A stretch of DNA of 64,000 nucleotides, from the NCBI RefSeq assembly GCF_030252345.1, contig NZ_CP126980.1, positions 2,247,501 through 2,311,500 on the forward strand. The letters run 5' to 3'. The DNA comes from Actinoplanes oblitus (GTDB lineage Bacteria > Actinomycetota > Actinomycetes > Mycobacteriales > Micromonosporaceae). Position numbers and translations under genes: made by a program. Within the stretch, counting starts at the first letter, position 1. Each line of letters starts with the position of its first letter. Shown piece after piece: positions 7,628 through 16,429 of this stretch. Below the pieces are notes generated by a model. It worked only from the letters and a program-made list of their open reading frames with translations. It did not search any database and was not told the DNA's origin.

Positions 7628-10600
7628 GTGCGTGCGGTGACGGATTTCCCCCAGGTGCGCCCCGACGGGCCACGCGCCGCCGAGCTGACCGGCCTCCAGG
7701 TCGTCGACGAGCTCGGCCGTGGCGCGTTCACCATGGTGCACCAGGTGCGGCGCGGCGGTCACGAGTACGCGCTGAAGCGGCCGCTCGCCGACGCCGGTGA
7801 GGCCGCCGAGATCCGTACCGCGTTCCAGCGTGAGGCCGCCCTGCTGGCCTGCATCGACGACCCCGGCGTGGTGGGCGTGCACGCGGTCGGCGAGGTGGAC
7901 GGCGTGCCCGGCCTGGTGCTCGAGCACCTGTCCGGCGGCGCCCTCTCCGACCTGCTGCTCTACGGCGTGCTGAGCCAGGAGCGGACCGTCGAGCTGGCCG
8001 CCCAGCTGGCCCGTGGCCTGGCCGCCGCGCACCGGGTGGGCCTGGTGCACCGGGACATCAAGCCGGACAACATCATGATCGCCAAGGACGGCCGGGCCAA
8101 GCTGATCGACTTCGGTCTGGCGCAGCTCGGCCGGGACGCCGCCGACGAGTCCGAGCAGGCGGTCGGCACCTTTCTGTACGCCTCGCCGGAGCAGTCCGGG
8201 ATGCTGCGCCGCCCGGTCGACGGCCGCTCCGACCTGTACTCGCTCGGCGTGGTGCTCTTCGAGTGCCTGACCGGGCGGCTGCCGTTCGAGGCCGACGACG
8301 TCGGCGAGCTGCTCCGCCTGCACCTGGCCGCCCCGGTCCCGGACCTCCGGGAGAGCCGGCCCGATATCGACCCGACGCTGGCCGCCGTGGTGCACCGGCT
8401 GCTCGCCAAGGACCCGGACGACCGCTACCAGGACGCCGTCGCGCTGCTCAGCGCGCTGCGGCACTGCCCGGGCGGCGCGGCCGCCGAGGAGCCTGCGGCC
8501 GGTCGCTGGCCGATGTGCGGCCGGGACACCGAGGCCGACCGGCTGGCCCGCCGCTGGGAACGTGCCCGGGCCGGGCTGGGTGGTGTCGTGGTGATCCACG
8601 GCGCGCCCGGATCCGGCCGGACCCGGCTCGCCGAGCACGCCGCCGGGCTGGTGAGCGCGGACGGCTGCCCGGTGCTCTGGGGTACCTGCCGCCCGGACGA
8701 GGCGGCCCCGCTCGCCGTCGTCCGCGAGGCCGTCCAGGCCTCGATGACCCGGGTGCACCGGCTGCCCGCCGAGGCCCGCGCGGTCGCCGAGAACAACATC
8801 GCTGAGGCGGCCGCGGCGGCCGGCGTCGCCCAGGTGATCAAGCTGTTCGGCGACTTGGGCCTGCTCACCGCGGCCGGCCCGGCCGCCGGAGGCGACGAGC
8901 ACGTGTTCGCGGCCGGCGCGGCCTTCCTCGGCGAGCTGTCCCGTCGCGCGGACGGCATGATCCTGGTGATCGACGACGCCCACCTGGTCGACGCGGCGAC
9001 CCGCCAGCTGCTCGCCGCGCTCGCCCCGGACCTGCCGCACCTGCCGCTGCTGGTGCTGCTGACCGACACCGGCGACGAGAGCGACCTGGACCTGGCGGTG
9101 CCCGGCACCCTGGAGCTGACCTGCACCCCGCTGCCGCCGCCGGTGGTGGCCGAGGTGGTCGCCTCCCGGCTGCCCGGTGCCGAGGTGCCGATCGAGCTGG
9201 CCCGGCACGTCACGGTCCGCACCGACGGCACCCCGCTGGCCGTCGTCAGCTACCTGATGCGGCTGCTCGACGCCGGCCTGCTCGGCCCGCTCTGGGGTAC
9301 CTGGCGGCTGGACACCGCCGGCGCCGACGCGCTGCCCACTGCGGCCGGCATCCGGGACCTGCTCGCCGCCCGGCTGGACGGCCTGGCCGAGCCGATCCTG
9401 GAACGGCTGACCGCGGCCGCCGTGGCCGGTGTCCGGTTCCGGCCCGAGGGCCTGCCCGGCAGCACCGACGAGCAGACCCTGACGGCGCTGCGGGCCGGCC
9501 TGGACCGGCACGTGCTGGAGGTCCGCCCCGGCGGCTGGTACGCCTTCGTCCACCCCCAGCTGCGCGACAACCTCCTCGACCGGCTCGACGCCGAGCGGCT
9601 GCGCCAGTGCCACGCCAAGCTGGCCGCCGCCCTCGCCGAGCTGCCGCCGGAGCTGCGGGACGAGGCGCACGCGTACACCGTGGCCCGGCACTACCAGCGG
9701 GCCGGTGACGCCGCCCCGGCGGCCGAGCGGCGGCGCAGCGCGGCGGTGGCCGGTCTGCAGGCCCTCGCCGACCAGGCGCCCGGCGACGCGATCGAGTACC
9801 TGACCGCCGCGATCGACGACGACCCGGCGCCGGGCACTGCGCTGCTGCACCCGCTCGCCCAGGCCTACCTGCGGGCCGGGCGGGTCGCGCAGGCGGACGA
9901 GGTCCTCGAGCGCGCTCTCGCCACCGAGACGGACCGGTTGCAGCGCGCCCGCCTGTACACCACCCGGATCGAGCTGCACCACACCGTCTGGAACGACGCC
10001 CAGGCCCTCGAAGCGAGCCGGAACGCGCTGACCGAGCTGGGCCGGCCGCTGCCCGCCAACGGGCTGCTCCTGATCCTGTCCACGCTGGCGTACGCGTTCG
10101 CGGGCGGCTTCGTCAGGCGTACCCGGCTCGGCTTCGGCACCGCCGCGGGCCAGCGGCGGGAGACGCTCACGGTGCTGACCGCGGTGCTGGACGCCGGTGG
10201 CTACGCCGCCCTGGTCGGTATGCGCCTGCGGGATGGCATCGTGCTGGCGATGCGCGCGCTGTGGGCGGTGAACCGGCTCGGCCCCAGCCGCGAATACGCC
10301 CACGTGTACGCGCTGATCGGCTACGTCACCTCGGTGGTCAAACTGCACGGCGTCGGGACGCGGTGCCTGCGCCGCGCCGCCCGGATCGCCACCGAGCTGG
10401 ACGATCCCGCGCTGATCGCCTACATCGAGTGGATCCACGGCTGCGCGATGCTGTTCGGTGGGTACGACGACGGCTCCACCTGGGAAAAGACGATCACCAA
10501 GAACGCCCGCTGGTACGAGCCGGCGCAGACCCTGCCCGGGCACGCCTCCCAGGGGCTGCGCCTGCTGCTGCGCGGCTACACCGCGGAGGCCGAGCGGGAG

Positions 10601-12820
10601 TACGAGCGGGGCCTGCGCGCGCTGGCCGACCCGGCCCAGGCGATGGGCACCTCGCTCGGCATGCTGGGCGTGATGGTCCCGGCCTACCAGGGCCGGACCG
10701 GCGAGGCCGCGACCGCTCTGCAGAAGATGCGTGAGGCTTTCCCGCCCGGTACCGGCACCCGGGTGCAGCGGGCCAACATCCTCACCGCCGCCGCCTGCGC
10801 GCTGCTCGAACAGGGCGAGGTCGGCGAGCCGTTCGACCAGGTGATGGCCGAGTTCCGGGACCTCGGGCTGCGGCGCGGTGACATGATGGCCCAGCACAAG
10901 TGGATCTTCGTGTTCCACAGCCACGCCAAACTGATCCGGCTGCGCTTCAGCACCGACGAGGAGCGGGCCGCCCGGCGGGCCGACGCCGCCGCGGCGATCC
11001 GGGAACTCGGCCGGGCCGGTGGCACCCCGCTGACCCGGCTGGTCCACGCGATGTGCAAGGCCTCGTTCAGCCAGATCAACGGCGACCACGAGCGCAGCAT
11101 CAAGCTGGCCGACGAGGCGGAGAAGGTGGCCCGGGCGCTGGACGCCCCGCTGGCCCAGTGCGAGCTGTACCGGATCCGGGCTCGCGCGATGCGTGCCCTG
11201 GGCCAGATCCACGAGTCCGAGCGGCAGGCCCGCGCCGCCCTCACCCTGACGGCGTTCTACGGCTGGGAGCCGCGCCGGCGACAGACCCGTACCGAGTTCG
11301 GCGTGGACGAGGGGGCGAGCACCCACCGGCGTACGGTCGCGGATCGCCGCGGCGGCGCGGCCGGTAGCGGCCGCAACCGCCGGCTGGAGGCGTTGCAGCA
11401 GGTCAGCACCGCCGCCGCCACGGTGCTCGACCCGCAGCAGCTGGCCCAGGTCGCGCTCGACGAGACGCTGCGCATCCTGGGCGCCGAACGGGCGCTGTTC
11501 TTCCTGCTCGACGAGGCCGGCGAGCCGGTCCGGTTCGCCGGGCGGGACGCCGACGGCGAACTCACCGACACCACCGGGTACGGCGCCACGCTGGTCCGCC
11601 GGGTCGCCGAGTCCGGCGAGGCGGTGGTGGTCACCGGCACCGAGCAGGGCGCCGCGCTCGGCTCGCGCAGCGCGGTGCAGCACGGGCTGCGCAGCATCCT
11701 GGTCGCCCCGGTGCAGTTCAAGGGCCGGCTGATCGGCGTGGTCTACCTGGACAGCCGGCTCGCCCGAGGGATCTTCACCGACGACGACGTCGAGGTGCTC
11801 ACCGCGGTCAGCAGCCACGTCGCGGTCTCCCTGGAGACCGCCCGGGCCGCCCAGCTGCACCTGGCCGTGCAAGCCGCCCAGCAGCAGCAGGCGCTCGCCG
11901 AGATGCTGCGGGCCAGCCTGGCCGAGCTGACCGGGATCCTGGAACCGGACCGGCTGCTGCGCCGGCTCAGCGGCACCCTGCAGACCTCGCTCGGCGCCGA
12001 GTCCGGCTGCCTGGTCACCCCGGACGGCGAGGTGCTGGAACCGGAGGAGGTGGCCGGGGCGCGGCTCACCACGGAGGAGACCGCGCTGCTCGGCGGCCTG
12101 TCCGAGCCGGCCCTGCTGGACCCGGCCGGCACCGGCGGGCTGCGGGAGCGGCTACTGGCCGGCTATCCGGTGGCGCTCGCGGTGCCGCTGGACGGCCGGG
12201 ACGGGCGGGCCGGGGTGGCGCTGCTCGGCGGCGTCACGCTCGACGACACCAGCCGGCAGGTGGCGGCGGCGCTCTCCTCGCAGGGGATGACCGCGTACGA
12301 CAACGCCCGCCTGTTCACCAGGGTGCAGGAGCTGGCCACCACCGACGAGCTGACCGGGCAGCACAACCGGCGGCACTTCTACGCCGTGGCCGGGGCGCTG
12401 GTGCAGGCCGCCGCGCGCAACCGGCGCCCGCTCGCCGCCGCGATGCTGGACATCGACAAGTTCAAGAGCGTCAACGACACGTACGGGCACGGCGTGGGCG
12501 ACGAGGTGATCCGTACCGTGGCCCGGCGGATCCGGGCCGTCCTGCGGCACTCCGACGTGCTCGGCAGGTACGGCGGCGAGGAGTTCGCGATCGTGCTGCC
12601 CGACCACGAGGGCGAGGCGATCGAGCTGGCCGAGCGGGTCCGTGTCGCGGTCGGCGGCGAGCCGGTCAAGACCCAGGCGGGACCTCTTCCTGTCACCATC
12701 AGCATCGGCCTGACCCGACTGGGTGATGGCGACGCCGCCCTGGACGACCTTCTGGCCCGCGCGGATCACGCCCTCTACCGGGCAAAGGAAGCGGGCCGCA
12801 ACCGGGTGATGGCCGACTGA
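7628..12820 (+). CDS. Giant Ser/Thr kinase - AAA ATPase - TPR - GAF - diguanylate cyclase
   Basis: A 1730-residue signalling protein. Residues about 18-280 are a Hanks-type kinase with Lys50, HRDIKPDN (Asp143) and DFG (Asp161). Residues about 300-580 are an STAND-like ATPase whose P-loop reads GAPGSGRT (325-332), with Arg in place of Lys, and a Walker B ILVIDDAH. A long helical, TPR-like region runs to about 1240. Two GAF-type modules follow (about 1255-1420 and 1430-1560). A GGDEF domain ends the protein with an intact GGEEF (1649-1653) and an inhibitory RxxD site (R1640, D1643) at the canonical five-residue spacing. It should phosphorylate proteins and make c-di-GMP; the activating ligand is unknown. 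The start is GTG 7628. No transmembrane segment is evident, so it is probably cytoplasmic. Confidence 0.95.
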   Translation: MRAVTDFPQVRPDGPRAAELTGLQVVDELGRGAFTMVHQVRRGGHEYALKRPLADAGEAAEIRTAFQREAALLACIDDPGVVGVHAVGEVDGVPGLVLEHLSGGALSDLLLYGVLSQERTVELAAQLARGLAAAHRVGLVHRDIKPDNIMIAKDGRAKLIDFGLAQLGRDAADESEQAVGTFLYASPEQSGMLRRPVDGRSDLYSLGVVLFECLTGRLPFEADDVGELLRLHLAAPVPDLRESRPDIDPTLAAVVHRLLAKDPDDRYQDAVALLSALRHCPGGAAAEEPAAGRWPMCGRDTEADRLARRWERARAGLGGVVVIHGAPGSGRTRLAEHAAGLVSADGCPVLWGTCRPDEAAPLAVVREAVQASMTRVHRLPAEARAVAENNIAEAAAAAGVAQVIKLFGDLGLLTAAGPAAGGDEHVFAAGAAFLGELSRRADGMILVIDDAHLVDAATRQLLAALAPDLPHLPLLVLLTDTGDESDLDLAVPGTLELTCTPLPPPVVAEVVASRLPGAEVPIELARHVTVRTDGTPLAVVSYLMRLLDAGLLGPLWGTWRLDTAGADALPTAAGIRDLLAARLDGLAEPILERLTAAAVAGVRFRPEGLPGSTDEQTLTALRAGLDRHVLEVRPGGWYAFVHPQLRDNLLDRLDAERLRQCHAKLAAALAELPPELRDEAHAYTVARHYQRAGDAAPAAERRRSAAVAGLQALADQAPGDAIEYLTAAIDDDPAPGTALLHPLAQAYLRAGRVAQADEVLERALATETDRLQRARLYTTRIELHHTVWNDAQALEASRNALTELGRPLPANGLLLILSTLAYAFAGGFVRRTRLGFGTAAGQRRETLTVLTAVLDAGGYAALVGMRLRDGIVLAMRALWAVNRLGPSREYAHVYALIGYVTSVVKLHGVGTRCLRRAARIATELDDPALIAYIEWIHGCAMLFGGYDDGSTWEKTITKNARWYEPAQTLPGHASQGLRLLLRGYTAEAEREYERGLRALADPAQAMGTSLGMLGVMVPAYQGRTGEAATALQKMREAFPPGTGTRVQRANILTAAACALLEQGEVGEPFDQVMAEFRDLGLRRGDMMAQHKWIFVFHSHAKLIRLRFSTDEERAARRADAAAAIRELGRAGGTPLTRLVHAMCKASFSQINGDHERSIKLADEAEKVARALDAPLAQCELYRIRARAMRALGQIHESERQARAALTLTAFYGWEPRRRQTRTEFGVDEGASTHRRTVADRRGGAAGSGRNRRLEALQQVSTAAATVLDPQQLAQVALDETLRILGAERALFFLLDEAGEPVRFAGRDADGELTDTTGYGATLVRRVAESGEAVVVTGTEQGAALGSRSAVQHGLRSILVAPVQFKGRLIGVVYLDSRLARGIFTDDDVEVLTAVSSHVAVSLETARAAQLHLAVQAAQQQQALAEMLRASLAELTGILEPDRLLRRLSGTLQTSLGAESGCLVTPDGEVLEPEEVAGARLTTEETALLGGLSEPALLDPAGTGGLRERLLAGYPVALAVPLDGRDGRAGVALLGGVTLDDTSRQVAAALSSQGMTAYDNARLFTRVQELATTDELTGQHNRRHFYAVAGALVQAAARNRRPLAAAMLDIDKFKSVNDTYGHGVGDEVIRTVARRIRAVLRHSDVLGRYGGEEFAIVLPDHEGEAIELAERVRVAVGGEPVKTQAGPLPVTISIGLTRLGDGDAALDDLLARADHALYRAKEAGRNRVMAD

Positions 12821-12838
12821 GCCGAGGATGCGCAGGTG

Positions 12839-12872
12839 AAGGGGGTCGCGAGGCATCGACGTGACCCCTTAT
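12839..12872 (+). terminator. Hairpin after the giant kinase gene
   Basis: AAGGGGGTCGCG and CGTGACCCCTTA form an imperfect stem around a short loop, about 20 bases after the stop codon. There is no strong T-run, so termination efficiency is uncertain. Confidence 0.5.
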
Positions 12873-12902
12873 CATCTGTGCGCCCTTCCTTGATCACGAG
12901 GT

Positions 12903-13313
12903 ATGCCGTTGCGAAACTTCTCCGTGCCAGAGCGGATCGGTGGCTTCGGCGTGCTCGCGGCCGGCTTGGCCGTGGTGTGGCCCGCCGTCACGACCAGCAG
13001 CGGGGTGGGCCTGCCCTGCCCGTTGCGGACGCTGACCGGCGTGCCGTGCCCGGCGTGCGGCTTGACCACCGCGGCGGTCGCGCTCGTGCGTGGCCAGGCC
13101 GCGGCGGCCTTCCACGCGAACCCCGTGATCTTCGGTCTGGCGGCTCTCGCGGTCGCCGTCGGCCCGCTCGTGGCGTTCCGCGCCGCGGGTGTGCTGGCCC
13201 CACCGAGGCCGTTGTCGTCCGCCGGGCGGCGACGGATGGGATGGTGGGCCGGACTGCTGGCGACGGCGAGCTGGCTCTTCCAACTGCACCGGCTCGGCGT
13301 GAGCTGGGCCTGA
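12903..13313 (+). CDS. DUF2752 membrane protein
   Basis: A 136-residue membrane protein with three hydrophobic segments (about residues 13-32, 75-98 and 110-128). It contains the DUF2752 signature CPLRTLTGVPCPACGLTTA: paired cysteines on either side of a Gly-rich turn, followed by a helix where the usual GxTR becomes GLTT. The family is common next to RDD-domain proteins in actinobacteria, as here, where an RDD gene begins 15 bases downstream. The molecular role is unknown. Confidence 0.88.
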   Translation: MPLRNFSVPERIGGFGVLAAGLAVVWPAVTTSSGVGLPCPLRTLTGVPCPACGLTTAAVALVRGQAAAAFHANPVIFGLAALAVAVGPLVAFRAAGVLAPPRPLSSAGRRRMGWWAGLLATASWLFQLHRLGVSWA

Positions 13314-13328
13314 TAAAAGGACTTCGAC

Positions 13329-13964
13329 ATGTCATACCCTCCCCCCAACGACCCTTACGGTCAGGGCCAGCAGCCGCCTTACGGCCAGGGTGAGCAGCCG
13401 CAGTACGGGCAGCAGCCGCAGCAGCCGTACGGCCAGCCGCAGTACGGGCAGCCCCAGCAGCCCTATGGCCAGCCGCAGCAGCCGTACGGCCAGCCCGCTC
13501 CGGGTTACGGCCAGCCGGCTTACGGCGCGCCCGGCTACGGCCCCGGCATGCCGGTCGGTTACGCGAGCTGGATCGCCCGGGTCGGCTCCTACCTCATCGA
13601 CGGCCTGGTCACCGTCCCGTTCACGATCCTGGCCGTGACCATCGGCCAGGGCAAGGACGAGTACGGCCTGCCCACGGTCAACGCGGCGTACTACATCTTC
13701 CTGCTGCTCGGCATCGTCGCCTCCGGCTACAACCGGTGGTACCTGGCCGGCACCACCGGCCAGAGCTGGGGCAAGAAGGCCCTCGGCCAGAAGCTGGTCG
13801 ACCAGAACACCGGCCAGACCATCGGTGCCGGCAAGGCGTTCCTGCGTGACCTCGCGCACGTCGTCGACGTCATCACCTGCTACATCGGCTTCCTGTGGCC
13901 GCTGTGGGACGAGAAGAAGCAGACCCTGTCCGACAAGATCTGCAGCACGGTCGTCGTTCGCTGA
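13329..13964 (+). CDS. RDD-family membrane protein with Pro/Gln/Tyr/Gly-rich N-terminus
   Basis: A 211-residue protein. Residues 1-75 are a low-complexity tail of PYGQPQQ-type heptad-like repeats, disordered and probably cytoplasmic. Residues about 76-205 form an RDD domain with ASWIARVGSYLIDGLV, two or three membrane helices and the typical SWGKKALGQKLVD and KAFLRDLAHVVD stretches. RDD proteins are small membrane proteins of mostly unknown function, some proposed as ion exchangers. It is probably co-transcribed with the DUF2752 gene and ends at a strong terminator. Confidence 0.9.
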   Translation: MSYPPPNDPYGQGQQPPYGQGEQPQYGQQPQQPYGQPQYGQPQQPYGQPQQPYGQPAPGYGQPAYGAPGYGPGMPVGYASWIARVGSYLIDGLVTVPFTILAVTIGQGKDEYGLPTVNAAYYIFLLLGIVASGYNRWYLAGTTGQSWGKKALGQKLVDQNTGQTIGAGKAFLRDLAHVVDVITCYIGFLWPLWDEKKQTLSDKICSTVVVR

Positions 13965-13976
13965 CGTTCCGCGTCG

Positions 13977-14010
13977 AAGCCCCGCCGGTGCGCGCACCGG
14001 CGGGGCTTTT
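13977..14010 (+). terminator. Rho-independent terminator
   Basis: A perfect palindrome: AAGCCCCGCCGGTGC followed by its reverse complement, ending in CTTTT. It lies 13 bases after the RDD stop codon. Confidence 0.9.
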
Positions 14011-14036
14011 CCGTACGGCGGCGGTAGGTTGGCCGG

Positions 14037-15041
14037 ATGCGGGACTTGTTGCGGCCGATAGTGGTCGCGCCGATGGCGGGCGGTCCGTCCACCGCCGACC
14101 TGGTCATCGCCGCCGGCCAGGCCGGCGCGCTCGGCTTCCTCGCCGCCGGCTACAAGACCCCGGAGGCTGTCGAGGCCGAGGTCCGCTCGGTGCGAGGTGC
14201 CTGTTCGGGGTACGGGGTGAACCTCTTCGTCCCGCTGCCACCGCCCCCTGACGTGGCGGCCGTCGAGCGGTACCGGGAGGCGTTGCGTCCCGAGGCGGAG
14301 CGGTACGGGGTGGACCTGCCGCCGGTCCGGCTGACCGACGACGACCACTTCGCCTCGAAGGTGGAGATCGCTGTGGAGTACCGGGTTCCGCTGGTCAGCT
14401 TCACCTTCGGGGTGCCACCGGTGGAAGCGGTGCGGGCCTTGCGGGCGGCCGGATCGGCGGTTCTGATCACGGTGACGAGTGGTGAGGAGGCGCGCCGGGC
14501 GCTTGCCGTCGAGCCGGACGGGCTGATCGCTCAGGGCGGCGAGGCGGGCGGGCACTCCGCGACGTTCAGCCCGGCGGCCTATCGCGGCGACCGTGGCGTG
14601 CGGGCGGTGCTGGCCGAGGTGCTGACGGTCACCGACCTGCCGGTGATCGCGGCCGGTGGCGCGGGTGCCCGCGGCGCCGTCCCCGGCCTGCTGGCGGCGG
14701 GCGCCGCGGCGGTTCAGTGCGGCACCGCCTTCGTTCTCGCGGACGAGGCCGGCACCCGGCCGGCCCAGCGTGCCGCCATGCTCTCGGGTGAGCCCGCGGA
14801 GACCGTGGTGACCAGGGCGTTCACCGGGCAGCCGGCGCGGGCCCTGCGGAACCGTTTCGTGGCCGCGTACTCTTCGCTGGCGCCGGTCGGTTATCCGGCG
14901 ATCCACCACCTGACCGCTCCGATCCGGGCGGCCGCGGCGCGCCTCGGTGACGCCTCCGCCCTCAACCTCTGGGCCGGCGTGGGCCACGCCGGCGCCCATG
15001 CGGCTCCCGTCGCGACCCTGGTCGACCGTCTCCAGGAGTGA
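14037..15041 (+). CDS. Nitronate monooxygenase / FMN-dependent TIM-barrel oxidoreductase
   Basis: A 334-residue member of the 2-nitropropane dioxygenase family, which oxidises alkyl nitronates using FMN. Landmarks are the N-terminal PIVVAPMAGGPSTADLVIAAGQAGALGFL, the central DGLIAQGGEAGGHSA loop (catalytic His region), LPVIAAGGAGARGAVPGLLAAGAAAVQCGTAF phosphate-binding strands and the C-terminal substrate lid. Length fits the family. The first ATG follows the upstream terminator, so it has its own promoter within about 25 bases of that hairpin, or is leaderless. Confidence 0.92.
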   Translation: MRDLLRPIVVAPMAGGPSTADLVIAAGQAGALGFLAAGYKTPEAVEAEVRSVRGACSGYGVNLFVPLPPPPDVAAVERYREALRPEAERYGVDLPPVRLTDDDHFASKVEIAVEYRVPLVSFTFGVPPVEAVRALRAAGSAVLITVTSGEEARRALAVEPDGLIAQGGEAGGHSATFSPAAYRGDRGVRAVLAEVLTVTDLPVIAAGGAGARGAVPGLLAAGAAAVQCGTAFVLADEAGTRPAQRAAMLSGEPAETVVTRAFTGQPARALRNRFVAAYSSLAPVGYPAIHHLTAPIRAAAARLGDASALNLWAGVGHAGAHAAPVATLVDRLQE

Positions 15042-15133
15042 TCCCGCGCCGGCCTGTCTCGCTCCCTTTGCCGCTCGACTGCCGGGGGCTGGGCAGCCGT
15101 TCGATCGTCGGGCCGGACCCACCCCGGCGCCCC

Positions 15134-15231
15134 GCATGCCGTGCCCTGCATGCCGTGCCCTGCATGCCGCGCCCCGCATGCCGCGCCGCGCACGCCGCGC
15201 CCCGCATGCCGCGCCGCGCAGGCCGGGCTCC
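15134..15231. repeat. 14-bp tandem repeat (GCATGCCGYGCCCY), 7 copies
   Basis: Units begin at 15134, 15148, 15162, 15176, 15190, 15204 and 15218. Each has a GCATGC core followed by CGYGCC. The array lies about 90 bases after the nitronate monooxygenase stop and is non-coding. Confidence 0.9.
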
Positions 15232-15239
15232 GCGAAGGC

Positions 15240-15470
15240 CCGCCCTTCTTGATCGGTGACTCAATATTGCGGCCGCTGGATGAAAATGAACTACATTAAC
15301 GGTCGTTAATACTTAACATATTGTTCTCTCCGGGGTGCGATATTCTTCCCGGGTTTCGGTGTAGGTTCGATTCGTGTCGAGATGGGCCGGGCGGATGAAG
15401 AACCGTTCGCCGGTGATCTGCATCAGCGTCGCGGGAGATCCTCGCGGCGATTCAGAAAAGGATCTGTGAA
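15240..15470 (+). promoter_or_regulatory. AT-rich leader with a TTAACG dyad upstream of the secreted protein
   Basis: This patch is far richer in A and T than the rest of the window. It contains the inverted repeat TTAACG-GT-CGTTAA at 15296-15309, followed by TTAACATATTG. It probably holds the promoter and an operator for the 15471 gene. I cannot name a regulator. Confidence 0.5.
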
Positions 15471-15857
15471 ATGCGTAGTGCGCTGCTTGCCGCCGTCATC
15501 CCGGCCGTGCTCGTTCCCGGTGTGGCACAGGCCGCGCCGTGTCCCACGACCGACGTGCTGGGGACCTATGCGTTCGGACGTGCCGCGGCCATCGGTGCCG
15601 CCGGTGAGGCGGCCGGGCTCTGGTCGGACCCGGCGATCCAATCCGGCATCGCCGGTGACGACCTGGTCATCACCTATACCCCGCGCTACACGCCGTTCGC
15701 CACCGAGCGTCAGGTCTACACCGCGCTGTACAACGAGGTGGCCTACCCGGATGCCGAGTGCGACCGGGTCGGCGCCGACGGCGTGGCCAAGCACGTCTGG
15801 GTCTCCTACCGCTGCCGCACCGGCGTGGCGCCGAACTACACGCTGCTGGTCCGCTGA
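15471..15857 (+). CDS. Small secreted protein of unknown function
   Basis: 128 residues with a clear Sec signal peptide (MRSALLAAVIPAVLVPGVAQA, cleavage near residue 21), giving a mature protein of about 107 residues. The mature part has three Cys (CPTT, AECDR, YRCRT) and strand-like Tyr/Thr-rich sequence (LVITYTPRYTPF). I do not recognise the family. An AT-rich leader and dyad precede it. Its 3' end is the first copy of a 42-44 bp repeat, so the last codons and stop are part of the repeat array. Confidence 0.7.
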   Translation: MRSALLAAVIPAVLVPGVAQAAPCPTTDVLGTYAFGRAAAIGAAGEAAGLWSDPAIQSGIAGDDLVITYTPRYTPFATERQVYTALYNEVAYPDAECDRVGADGVAKHVWVSYRCRTGVAPNYTLLVR

Positions 15858-15988
15858 CGCGCACCGGCGTGCCGCGGAACCGCACACCCCAGGCCCGCTG
15901 ACGCACCGGCGTGCCGCGGAACCGCACACCCCAGGCCCGCTGACGCACCGGCGTGCCGCCGAACTGAACACTTCTGATCCGCTGACGC
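15851..15988. repeat. 42-44 bp tandem repeat starting inside the 3' end of the secreted gene
   Basis: CCGCTGACG recurs at 15851, 15895, 15937 and 15979. The first three units also share ACCGGCGTGCCG and an AACCGCACACCCCAGG-type tail. The first copy contains the TGA stop of the upstream gene. Confidence 0.85.
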
Positions 15989-16046
15989 CACCGTTCGCGG
16001 ATCGGCCCGCCGTGCCCGTCATTCCGTGTGCCGTTTTACCGCGGGG

Positions 16047-16163
16047 CCTCGGAAAGCGTTGTGATATCACGCCTTCCGAGGGGTTTCGGGTGCGAAGGGC
16101 TCGATGAGCTTTGCTGGGGGGAAGCCCGGTTTCCGTCGCCGCGAGGGGCGGCGGAAACCGGGC
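16047..16163. terminator. Two consecutive strong dyads, probable terminators
   Basis: The first dyad, 16047-16081, pairs CCTCGGAA with TTCCGAGG around an inner GTGATATCAC palindrome and is followed by GGTTT. The second, 16124-16163, pairs GCCCGGTTTCCG with its near-complement GCGGAAACCGGGC and is followed by ATCTAAT. Between convergent genes they probably insulate transcription, but the geometry of the first also resembles a protein-binding site. Confidence 0.55.
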
Positions 16164-16231
16164 ATCTAATCGTTTGCGGGAGAGGGCCGGCCGATTTCCG
16201 CAAGGCCCGGTGGCCGGAATGAGACCGATGC

Positions 16232-16400
16232 GGCGAGCGGCCGCCCGCCCCGGACGACGGGGGAGCGGCCGTCCGGCCCGTGGACGACGGGGAGCGTCCG
16301 CCCGCCCCCGGACGACGGGGAGCGTCCGCCCGCCCCCGGACGACGGGGAGCGTCTGCCTGCCCCCGGACGATGGGGGAGCGGCCGCCCGGCCCCGGACCG
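16232..16400. repeat. 28-30 bp tandem repeat (GACGACGGGGAGCG type), 5 copies
   Basis: GACGA or GACGAT recurs at 16253, 16283, 16311, 16339 and 16368, within units ending in CCGCCCGCCCCCG. The array sits just beyond the 3' end of the fumarylacetoacetase gene. It is non-coding. Confidence 0.85.
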
Positions 16401-16429
16401 CCGGTAGGACCGGTCGTCCCGGGTGCCGG

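Noticed and set aside
7598..11872. A 1424-residue open frame on the minus strand
   Set aside because: It is antisense to the kinase/GGDEF gene and low in complexity (Gln, Gly, Arg, Val), as expected from third-position GC bias; no family motif.
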